Positions 22,145 through 31,796 of a stretch of 64,000 nt of DNA are shown piece by piece. The stretch spans positions 12,692,670-12,756,669 of the forward strand of contig NC_087062.1 of the NCBI RefSeq assembly GCF_963678635.1. The letters are read 5' to 3'. The notes beneath the pieces are model-generated. The model worked only from the letters and a program-made list of their open reading frames with translations. It was not told where the DNA came from and did no database searches. Position 1 is the first letter of the stretch; each line of letters opens with the position of its first letter. The DNA comes from Symsagittifera roscoffensis (taxonomy: Eukaryota; Xenacoelomorpha; Acoela; Convolutidae). A program made the position numbers and the translations under genes.

Positions 22145-22204
22145 AACAGAAAATTGCCAAGCGTTACAAAAGAAAAGACTTTGTAACGCTTGGCATTTTA
22201 TGTT
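22145..22204. repeat. Hairpin with ~25-bp arms between the divergent Polinton gene blocks
   Basis: The core TGCCAAGCGTTACAAA is mirrored by TTTGTAACGCTTGGCA across a 9-nt loop (AGAAAAGAC), and the arms extend outward as AACA(G/T)AAAAT. It is much better preserved than the surrounding pseudogenes and lies between the last minus-strand gene and the start of polymerase B. The role is unknown. Confidence 0.8.
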
Positions 22205-22489
22205 CTAACCAGAAACTAGCTTCCACACAAACTATCGGTTCAGCTTTTCTAGAAAGAGTTCGTTAAGTAAAAAACTCAAAAAATGGACATGATTTTTTGA
22301 AAATAATTGACTGGTTTTTTGTTGGTTAAGGATTTGTAAATAGTGATCATGTCAATTTTTCAATAAAAATTTTTTCATAATTCATTTATTTTCTCTCATG
22401 ACTTTACGGAATTACCAAAAATTTTAAAAAAGAAAAAAGTCAACGCTATTAAGAAATTTGTTAAAAGTTTTTCAAACATGTAAGAAAGA

Positions 22490-22810
22490 TTTAAAATTTC
22501 TTTTGATTTTCATGAGTTTGCAAAAAACGTTTGAGTTTTTTTAACAAGTTGCAAAAAATGATTCAATTTTTTTGACAAAATGCGAAAAGAGTTTTAATTT
22601 TTTTGACAATATGCAAAAAGTGTTTCAATTTCTTTGACAAAATGCGAAAAGTGTTTCCAATTTTTTTGACAAGATGCGAAAAGTGTTTCATTTTTTTTGA
22701 CAAGATGCGAAAAAAGTTTCATTTTTTCCTACAAAATGCAAAAAAGGTTTTATTTTTTCGATAAAATACGAAAAGTGCTTCAATTTTTTTTACAAAGTGC
22801 TAAGAGTCAT
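22490..22810. repeat. ~40-bp degenerate tandem repeat, about eight copies
   Basis: Units follow GCAAAA(A/G)(A/T)GTTT(C/T)AATTTTTTTGAC(A)A and recur from ~22510 to ~22800 with A/T drift. It lies in the Polinton intergenic region upstream of polymerase B. It is not a CRISPR: units are contiguous with no constant spacers. Confidence 0.75.
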
Positions 22811-23108
22811 TAGGTAATTTTTTAATTGTGTACAATTTTTCTAGTGTTTTTCCAAATAAGTGTGCAAAAATTATTCGAGTTTTTTAACATATGTGCGAGC
22901 TCGGAGCACTAAAAGTAAGAAACAGTTCATTTTTAGAAAAGGCTGGATTCTCATTCATTGACTTCCAACAAACAGTGCTAAATAAAATAAAACTCATTTC
23001 CGATTGATTGATTTTCTCTAAGTAATAGTCAATAAAACTCATTTCATTCTGATTTTCTTTTTGCGAGAAGGAGTTTCCGAGTTACTACTTGCTCCAACAA
23101 CATCGGAG

Positions 23109-26100
23109 AAAAGAACATGGGGCGAAACAAGGGAAACCAAGTGATACGGTGGCTGACTTGAACAAGATTGTGGAAGAGGAAAGGGATGATGGAGAGAAAC
23201 TCAAAGAGGAGAGAAACTCAAGAACGTCAGAACCCAAAGTGGAGATTTAAGTTGATCACAAATGTTACCATTTTTGCTGCATTACTAAAAAACATTCCAA
23301 TGGAATGTCTGGACTCTGTCTTACCTGAACCTTTACTGAAAAACCATTCAGTAAACTGTCTTTAATCGGACAAAGATAAACAACCATACAAAGATCAACT
23401 TCCCTGTTCCGTGCGTTAACATTGTGTTTTATGTTCATAAAAACCTCGATACTTATACGTCTCAGCTGTTTACACAGTGTATATCAAAATTTGGATACGA
23501 TCCGAAGAACTTTCGTGGAGTGTCAATTGATGATCTACCTCTCGTAAAGGAAATAGTTGAAAGCAACATATTCATTCACGATTTTGACATTCAGGAAGGA
23601 GAATATGTTGGAGGAATAGCCAGGCGATGTATTGGAAAATTTGAAAAAACCGTGAAATTGTTGAGAAAGCTACATGAACTGAAAGCTACCCAAACGACAA
23701 CCTGGTTTGGAAAACCCGTTCCAATTTCTGTATCAATATCCTTGAACCTGATAGATCAACCAATTTTTCTTTATAACAAGGATCCGCAAAAGCTTCTTAT
23801 CGATTTTGTAATCAAACTCGAACTTTTGGCTGAGAAAAGTGAGCTCCAAATGAGAACTAAATTTCAAGAGGTTGAAAGGGTAGTGAATGAGCCGATGTCT
23901 AAATATTTCCAGTAGTTGATTGAAAGATGTCGAACTTATCCAATTGAAAATTTGAATACGAAGACGAATGTATAGAGAACACAGAGGAAACTGGTATGTC
24001 TACTCAGTTTTTGAGATAAATCAGCTGATTGATTTGAAACAAAATCTGGAGAGGTATGTTGACACGTTACCTGTTTTTGGGTTTAACAGTAGAAGATATG
24101 ATCTGCACTTGATCAAGAGCTATCTGATTCCCTACCCAATCAACGATTAAGAAGCTGAACCAATGGTTATCAAAAAAGGCTAACAATTTCATATCCTTCA
24201 AGTTTGGAGATATACAGTTTCTCGATATCATGAAAAGATGTTGATGTTGATACAAAACTTGAAGCAAGGCAAAAAATGGTTCAGTTTTATCATCACAAAG
24301 AATTTGATATGTTAAAACTTGGATGTATTCTTCCAAATCTGGCAAATATTTGTCTGCACAAATCAACCAATGAAAAATCCTACCCTTTTTGCAAAAGTGA
24401 TAGGGATTTTAGCGAGAAAAATAGAGAGGATATGAGGGGGGACCATCAATTGTGCTTACGCGAAAAATTGTTGTGGACAAAACCTTCATCAGTGATTCAG
24501 AAAATGTCTGCAAATCAATTGTTGAAATTGATGCGAGTCAGCTCTATCCCTATTCAATGTAACAAGAAACGCCAACAGGATTGTACACAAGATGGGAGTT
24601 TGACTCCGATATGCAAAAATTCAAGGCTTGACATAAGTGATCTTGCAATTTTGATAACATGGTCATGTGTTACTACCAAGAAACAAGACCAGAATGCAGA
24701 ATTGAGAGCTTCCACACATCTGGAAATCAAAAGAAAATTGACTGTTTCAATGTAGATGGATATTGCGATCACTGCAAAACAGTGTTCGAAGCAATCGGAT
24801 GCTATTACCATTTTTGTCCCTGCCAGGAAACTCTTCCCTCACTTAGCGATGAAGACATTGAGAGAGGAAACAAAAGGAGAGAGATGGATGATTTGAGACG
24901 TGAGTGTATTCGCAAAAAAGGATACAAAATGAAGATATGTGGGAATGTGAACAGTGGCAAAACTTCAAAACGAACGAAAAATTAAAGAAACATATCCGAT
25001 CTAACTTTCCCTACAAAAGACCTCTCTCTATTGATTCTTTATTTGAAAAAATAAGAGATGGATCTCTTGATGGCTATATCCAGTGTGACTTAGTTGTTTT
25101 AGATGAACTGAAAGCAAATTTTGCAAGTTTTCCTCCAATGTTCAAAAACACTGAAGTTGGAAAAAGTAATATCGGGGAACATATGCAAAAATATTCCATT
25201 GAAGTTGATCTTCTTAAGCATCCCCAGTGAATGCTAATATCTAGTTTCAAACTAGAAAATTGCTCCAATATTACTTCTCTCTTCATTTTCTAGATGGAAC
25301 TTGGCTTACAGTGTACAAAAGTTTACCGCTTTATACAGTATCTACCTCGAAAATGCTTCAACAAGTTTGTTCAGTCAGTTGTTGATGCTAGAAGGGAAGG
25401 AGATGAGAACCCTTTATCCGGTACTGTAGCAAGACTATGAAGCTTCTAGGTAATTCATCGTACGGTTGCCAGATAATGGACAGATCGAGACATAAGATCA
25501 CAAAGTATTTGAATGATGAGAAAACAAATAAAGCAATTAATGAACCACTATTCAAACGACTGAACAATGTTCAGAAAGACTTGTAGGTGATTGAGTCACT
25601 AAAGTCAACAATTGAGCAAAAAGAACCTTTAATTGTCGACAATTTAAAGAACCTTTAATTGTCCTTTAAAAAGAACCTAACATATTCTGCAGTATGCAAA
25701 GTTGAAAAAGCTTGAGCTTTACTGGAATTTTTTCGACAAGTTTTTGTGATGTAAATATATTTGAGGATTGAGAAATGGACACTGATTCGCTGTATTTAGC
25801 TCTTGCTGAGGAAAATCTGTATGATGATATTCGTCCGGAGAAAAAAGATGTCTAGGAAAAATTGACAAAAAATGATTGCAGAGACTCATTTAGAGCGGAT
25901 TGAAAAACTATTTTTTTTCCGCGAGCAAAATGTAGGGCTCGCAAGAAACACGATAAACGAGATCCGGGTTTGTTTAAAGAAGAATTTAGGTGTACGGAGA
26001 TGCTATGTTTATGTAGCAAGACTTATTGTTGATATGACAACAAATCAGACAAGATAAAATTTAGCAGCAAAGGATTGAATAAAAGAGTTTTAGAGGAATC

Positions 26101-26290
26101 CGGCGATGGTCCTTTGGAAAAACACAAGTACTCGACAAAGCAGTCAACTTGACTTCAACAAACAGAGGATTTAGAACCATTAATCATATGGTTGCTACAT
26201 ACGAGCAAAGAAAGAAGGGATTGAGTTACTTTTACCCGAAAAGACAAGTTCAGGACGACGGAATACACACAAAACCTTTGATCTTGTAAA
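23109..26290 (+). pseudogene. Polinton protein-primed DNA polymerase B (pPolB)
   Basis: Many frame pieces form one long diverged protein. The N-terminal region includes GYDPKNFRGVSIDDLPLVKE (23484 on). The exonuclease region shows PVFGFNSRRYDLHLIKSY (24070-24120) and SFKFGDIQFLDIMK (24200-24240). Motif A is EIDASQLYPYSM (24527-24559). A Cys-rich insert includes DGYCDHCKTVFEAIGCYYHF (24753-24815). Motif B is MKLLGNSSYG (25437-25466) and motif C is MDTDSLYLAL (25775-25804), followed by a C-terminal TNRGFRTINHMVATYEQRKK (26157-26220). The enzyme would replicate the element from a terminal protein. More than ten stops or frameshifts break it, yet all three palm motifs are intact. The first ~570 bp are duplicated at 27.77-28.34 kb. 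Confidence 0.9.
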
Positions 26291-26505
26291 TAACTGATAG
26301 TGTAAAAGCATATTATTCAGTATTGGTTAACTAACTGTAAACTTGTGGTAAAATGGATGTACGAAGCAGTGATTTATATACTTCATCTTATGACTTTAAC
26401 TTTTTTTTCTCAAAAATCATGATTTTTTTCTCGAAGTTTCGTTAGTTTTCAGTATAGCTTTAAATATTTTTCTCATAGTTTCAAACAAATAAAACCAAAA
26501 TCAAA

Positions 26506-26606
26506 ACATCTAAATCGTAGAAGTTAGTTATGAAATGCAAGTATCTACAAAATCGAGCTCCAAAAAACTCGGGCGCCGAAATTTTTTTTTTACAAACTCA
26601 CCATCT
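26506..26606 (-). repeat. Polinton right terminal inverted repeat
   Basis: Read on the minus strand it begins AGATGGTGAGTTTG, followed by the CGCCCGAG, GAGCTCGA, GATACTTGC and TACGATTT blocks of the left end with some divergence. Confidence 0.85.
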
Positions 26607-26612
26607 AGTGGG

Positions 26613-27021
26613 TTGTCTTCTTCTTTGATTAATTTTATCAGTTCTTGATGTTTCGCTTGTGTTGAGGTGTCAACGTTCGTGTACCAGAATGTCAGCTTTC
26701 CTTAACTTCTGATTTTCTCTTGACTTTTATCATCTGCATCCCTTGGACCAGATGCATGAAGTTCCCTCGGACCAGATGCATGAAGTACCTTCTGCATCTC
26801 GTTAAGGAGTAGACCACCTTTTTTCTTACGTTTCGATAAGAGGTGTTTTCGTACTTAATTCTGGTAGGCTCCCAAAGATCCCTGGGGTTCCTCTTTTACG
26901 TACGTACAAAATTGCTCGTATTCGCGACTTGAAGGTCTGATACTGTTGTTTATCAAGCTCCCTCTCTTTTCGCAGACTTCCTCGGGTTAGAAGTCTTTGT
27001 AATATTTTCAGTCGATTTTTG
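26613..27021. other. Right flank of the Polinton, unassigned
   Basis: It holds a two-copy 25-bp repeat of GGACCAGATGCATGAAGT (26745-26790). The minus strand reads with few stops through SLRKERELDKQQYQTFKSRI (near 26910-26970), possibly eroded retroelement coding, but no family is recognisable. Confidence 0.3.
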
Positions 27022-27751
27022 TTATTGGGATTGAAACCGAGGCCGGGGACAGTAAACGATCTTCCTTGTAACCGCTTTTGTAGGGGATGAGTGGCAACTC
27101 TTATAGCTCGCTCGATGAAGCTCCAATAGTATACACCACAGATCTAGGAGTTAATCTTCACCCGCATAAAACTAGAGGTGGATGCTACTTTTATTGTGGG
27201 CTTTTTATTGTATCGTGGACAATTAATGACTATCGAATGAAATCAAATGTTCGCGTCTCTAGCTCAAATCATCTGAACACACACGGTTTGTACAAAAGAG
27301 AAGGACATCTATTTAATATGTTTATCACAACAATTAGATTATTTGAGGCCCCATTTTGACCAAGTTTTGTGCGCCGCAGTCGTTTAAAAAAACAGGCCAA
27401 AAAAGGCAACTTCAGGCATTTTTTGGAAATTGTTGGTTAAAAAATAGCGTTTTATCGGAGCGCGCTCCTTCCTCAAATTTCTTATCTATTAATGATTTTA
27501 GGAAACTTGCCAAAAATGAATATTTAGAAAAAAGTACACAAAGGGATCCTTTTGGGTCGTGAGGGGGTCAAATCCCTGAAGATAGGCACGTCCGCGCCCT
27601 AATTTGGCAGCTTCTTGTAGAGATTATAGCAAATTGATCTCCACCTCCGAGATATTAATTTCATTGGCGCTATTTGGGCTTTATTTTTTGCGGTTTTAAT
27701 GAGAACACTCAGCACTTACTCTCATTTTTTCCAATAAAAAAGTGTTGGGCC
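27022..27751. mobile_element. LTR-like dispersed repeat M, copy 1 (730 bp)
   Basis: It starts TATTGGGATTGAAACCGAGG and ends CCAATAAAAAAGTGTTGGGCC, with several AATAAA-type signals. An essentially identical copy lies 1,339 bp downstream and diverged copies occur in each complete unit of the 34.7-47.7 kb array and near 50.1 kb. The copy at 28.4 kb sits just 3' (minus strand) of Ty3/Gypsy RT remnants, which is why I read M as an LTR. The 90-codon plus-strand frame inside is not preserved in the diverged copies. Confidence 0.6.
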
Positions 27752-27767
27752 AATAAAAGTTTTTTCC

Positions 27768-28337
27768 AATAAAACTCATTTCATTCTGATTTTCTTCTTG
27801 CGAGAAGGAGTTTCCGAGTTACTACTTGCTCCAACAACATCGGAGAAAAGAACATGGGGCGAAACACGGGAAACCAAGTGATACGGTGGCTGACTTGAAC
27901 AAGATTGTGGAAGAGGAAAGGGATGATGGAGAGAAACTCAAAGAGGAGAGAAACTCAAGAACGTCAGAACCCAAAGTGGAGATTTAAGTTGATCACAAAT
28001 GTTACCATTTTTGCTGCATTACTAAAAAACATTCCAATGGAATGTCTGGACTCTGTCTTACCTGAACCTTTACTGAAAAACCATTCAGTAAACTGTCTTT
28101 AATCGGACAAAGATAAACAACCATACAAAGATCAACTTCCCTGTTCCGTGCGTTAACATTGTGTTTTATGTTCATAAAAACCTCGATACTTATACGTCTC
28201 AGCTGTTTACACAGTGTATATCAAAATTTGGATACGATCCGAAGAACTTTCGTGGAGTGTCAATTGATGATCTACCTCTCGTAAAGGAAATAGTTGAAAG
28301 CAACATATTCATTCACGATTTTGACATTCAGGAATTA
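27768..28337 (+). pseudogene. Duplicate of the 5' end of polymerase B
   Basis: This matches ~23026-23597 almost base for base, including the same disabling stops, so it was copied after the gene had died. It ends in the middle of the HDFDIQE stretch and passes into M copy 2. Confidence 0.92.
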
Positions 28338-28360
28338 TGACATTTTATCCGATTTTGACA

Positions 28361-29090
28361 TTATTGGGATTGAAACCGAGGCCGGGGACAGTAAACGATC
28401 TTCCTTGTAACCGCTTTTGTAGGGGATGAGTGGCAACTCTTATAGCTCGCTCGATGAAGCTCCAATAGTATACACCACAGATCTAGGAGTTAATCTTCAC
28501 CCGCATAAAACTAGAGGTGGATGCTACTTTTATTGTGGGCTTTTTATTGTATCGTGGACAATTAATGACTATCGAATGAAATCAAATGTTCGCGTCTCTA
28601 GCTCAAATCATCTGAACACACACGGTTTGTACAAAAGAGAAGGACATCTATTTAATATGTTTATCACAACAATTAGATTATTTGAGGCCCCATTTTGACC
28701 AAGTTTTGTGCGCCGCAGTCGTTTAAAAAAACAGGCCAAAAAAGGCAACTTCAGGCATTTTTTGGAAATTGTTGGTTAAAAAATAGCGTTTTATCGGAGC
28801 GCGCTCCTTCCTCAAATTTCTTATCTATTAATGATTTTAGGAAACTTGCCAAAAATGAATATTTAGAAAAAAGTACACAAAGGGATCCTTTTGGGTCGGC
28901 AGGGGGTCAAATCCCTGAAGATAGGCACGTCCGCGCCCTAATTTGGCAGCTTCTTGTAGAGATTATAGCAAATTGATCTCCACCTCCGAGATATTAATTT
29001 CATTGGCGCTATTTGGGCTTTATTTTTTGCGGTTTTAATGAGAACACTCAGCACTTACTCTCATTTTTTCCAATAAAAAAGTGTTGGGCC
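28361..29090. mobile_element. LTR-like repeat M, copy 2
   Basis: Identical in extent to copy 1 (offset 1,339 bp), with only a handful of differences such as CGTGAGG versus CGGCAGG at 27558/28897. It continues into retroelement sequence at 29.1 kb that also follows the M-like repeat in the tandem array. Confidence 0.65.
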
Positions 29091-29399
29091 TTAAGATGAT
29101 TGTAAGTTCCATGTCGTATTGAAGCATATTTAGTCGTCATGCAGTCGTAAATTTTAGAAACATTATATTTTTGTGTATCTGGTTTGTTGGGGTTTGAAAC
29201 ATCGAAAAACTTTCAGACAAAAAACTGCCCATTGTACCACGTTCAGTTTGATATAGTTTTTGAACCCGAATCGACTCGCTAATGGAGAGTCAAAATTGAG
29301 GAACTTATCAAAACAATATAGCTCAGAGAATCGTATAACATTTGCTCAATTTTAAGGAGGTATGATTTTTAGTATGACTTATAAAAGTTTTTAGGCCTT

Positions 29400-30030
29400 C
29401 AATTAACACCATGTAGGGTATCTCTGTTTTAAATGTGTGAAAAAGATTTTGTCTAACGCGTGTTAGAAGGTTGCCAGCATGTCGGTCAGCACACAGTAAT
29501 TTATCTGAAACTGGTTAATTTCTGCGGTTTTCCAATGTTGAATTTGCTGCGGGATTTGAATACTGGATCCGACGGTTAACTGGGAGTAAGCATACCTTAC
29601 GTCCAATTTGGAGAACCGCAGTCAGTTGTTGTTCCACCGAGCGATCTCCTGGGCAATCCAGTCCATGAATGAGTCGATATTTGGCATTTGGTTATTACTT
29701 TTCTGAGTTGCTTTACTTAGAACTGGAGAATCTAATGCAGGTTTAATAAATTGATCTCTATTAAAGAGGCGATACAAATTTTTTTCTGGCCATTTCTCCA
29801 TTTTTTATAGGTTTACTTTTCTGGAAGCGCATCAACTCTTTTTCAACTTTTTCATTGTAAATAGATTGGAGTGTGTCTGATCTTTTGTGTTGTGGCTGTA
29901 AACTTTTAGTAAGTTTTTTGAGTATACTGGGAAGTTGCTTGCTAATCCCACCCGAGTGATTGAAACTTTGAATTCGTTTGCCAAATTTACTTTCAAGTCA
30001 CACTCATCCATAATCTTACCTAGTCTCAAT
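29400..30030 (-). pseudogene. Ty3/Gypsy reverse transcriptase remnant
   Basis: Scattered minus-strand frames contain the order expected upstream of the RT palm: QMPNIDSFMDWIAQEIARW (near 29634-29690), then FSKLDVRYAYSQLTV (near 29570-29615), then a fragment VLTDMLATF resembling the GLxxMPxxFQ region. An N-terminal fragment occupies 30029-29832. Stops and frameshifts are frequent. With the M repeat at 28.36-29.09 kb as its 3' LTR, this is the pol part of a decayed minus-strand element. Confidence 0.6.
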
Positions 30031-30565
30031 TCATTCTGTCACATCGTTTTTGTGTCATACATAACCCTACTTTCTTCAGAAGGTATGTTCCAAAAACTGG
30101 CTATAGTCCGTTATTTGCCACCTGTATGTACGCCTCCTCGTCACGCTAACAAGCTGATTTTGGATCCCTTAATAACGTCACTAATTTTGTATTGACTCTT
30201 GATTGTAGGTTTTTACTTCAGGTGGTTTTGGATCCTGACCCAAAGGGGATTTATTGCACGTCCTTGCAACCTTCTCTGACATCCATTTTGGAACTTTAGT
30301 AGACAGGCTACCGTTATCTGCGATAAACATGAATTATTTTTTCTTAAGGTTGCGCATAATTTTGTGGCTCTCATTCAGTTCATTCGTAGTGCACCATACA
30401 ACATTGGCTACACTCGGACAGAGAGTCCCCAAACATTTGTAAGTCAGCTACTGCATCCCGATAATCATTGTTGCACGATAACTTCTCCGTATCTGATCCA
30501 TGGCGTTCGGCTTCTAAAACGTTGACACAACATTTATTGCCTTTCTAGAACGTCTGTTTGTTGCC

Positions 30566-31675
30566 AAAAACCTTTCAGGCACACCCGAGAAAATTGAGTT
30601 TTCCCCACGGCCGAAGAATAAACCATTATCGTCAATACATCGTTGTTATTCATAATTCTATATAGATTTATTAGATCTGCATGTTAACTTTGTTTTGGGC
30701 TATTCTGGTTTTGCTTATTATCTATGCACAAAATTTTTCTTTCTTTGAACCTTTTCCTGAAATGCGTCCGTTTGTATCTTGTAATTATCCCCCAAACTGT
30801 TTTCTTTTGTTTAGGTTTATTGATACCTCTAGGCATTGAGCTAGATCTAAGCTTTTCTTCAGAAAATTTTTTTTCCCAATTTTGCCATTGGCCAGGTTTA
30901 AAGTAAAGATATCCTCAAATGTACTCATGTTGAATACTTGGGCAAAACCCCGAAGTGTCGTGTGAAATGTTTCGCACGATTCATTGCGTGCTAGTTTTCT
31001 GGATAGCAGGGTAAAAGTATTAACCACCGTAATCTGATGGCTTTTGGACGGACCTCCATCATTTCTCATGCTCCCATGGTCGTCCATCGTTGTTCAGTAA
31101 TTTTCACATTTGTATATTTACACTGCAGTTTTCTCCTAGCGTCTTCTCCTGAATAAAGAAGAAAAATATCTGATTTAACCCGTCTACTCACTATATTCGG
31201 AGTTATTGATTGTTACACCGATCACTCTTATCTTTTATCTTTTGGCACTCGTTTTCTCACTTGTTGAGTATCGTGTTATTTCTTTTTTTTCCTTCCTGAA
31301 TGAAATACTTGGTCAGATGGGTTTGTTCTGGTTCTTCAATCGGGTTGCCTGGAAACACCAATTCTGTCAGCCTTTCTTGTAGAAAATCCTCCAAAATAAC
31401 TTTATTTTGCTTAAGCCTGCCTATGTAACGTGTTGTTTCTCCCATTTTACTGAAGGCTCCTGTATCGGCCATTCCCAGAAGGCTTTTGACACAGAATAGG
31501 TATATTCTCCTTTGCTGGCTTCGCCAAGTGGTGAATGATTTAAAGAGCTTATCCTATTTACGGGAACTAAGGGATTAAAAATCGCTACGGCTCTAAGTAT
31601 CTCGCTTGTCGGACAAAGTAACAAAATCCAGATACCGAAAAAGAGTTCAATATAAAGTTTTGGAATACTTAACAT
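30566..31675 (-). pseudogene. Ty3/Gypsy gag-like remnant, unit 1
   Basis: Frames include FSKMGETTRYIGRLKQNKVI (31257-31472) and LSRKLARNESCETFHTTLRG with AQVFNMSTFEDIF (30785-31087). The RKLxxNESxxxFxxxLRxxA arrangement resembles capsid-helix segments of Ty3/Gypsy Gag, and an RT remnant follows on the same strand. No zinc knuckle is seen. The assignment rests on weak similarity and context. Confidence 0.45.
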
Positions 31676-31796
31676 ACAGTTTAAATGAATCGTTCACATC
31701 CTAGGTAAAACTACAATAAAAGCACTTTTGAAGTGAGTAAACATTTCGAACGTGACCAGTTAGTTTGGCCTTGATGCTTTAGGTTATCTCTGTTTT

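Larger units (their letters stand above)
12872..26606. mobile_element. Maverick/Polinton DNA transposon, complete gene set but degraded (13.7 kb)
   Basis: Both ends start with AGATGGT(A/G)AGTT in inverse orientation and are followed by the same CGCCCGAGTTTTTTGGAGCT block, giving terminal inverted repeats of about 100 bp. Inside are broken but recognisable genes for adenain-like protease, double-jelly-roll major capsid, minor capsid, retroviral-type integrase and FtsK/HerA-type packaging ATPase on the minus strand, and protein-primed family B polymerase on the plus strand. This is the defining Polinton set. Length is at the short end for Polintons. Flanking 6-mers (GTGGTA and AGTGGG) do not form a clean 6-bp target duplication. 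Every gene has stops or frameshifts, so the copy is dead. Confidence 0.92.

Noticed and set aside
22490-22810. CRISPR-like array
   Set aside because: Units are contiguous and degenerate with no spacers, in a eukaryotic transposon.
24067-24366. 99-codon minus-strand frame under polymerase B
   Set aside because: Antisense shadow of a well-supported plus-strand polymerase region.
27087-27359. 90-codon plus-strand frame in M, repeated at 28426-28698
   Set aside because: Repeated only because M was duplicated. Diverged M copies do not keep the frame, and the residue pattern matches no family I know.
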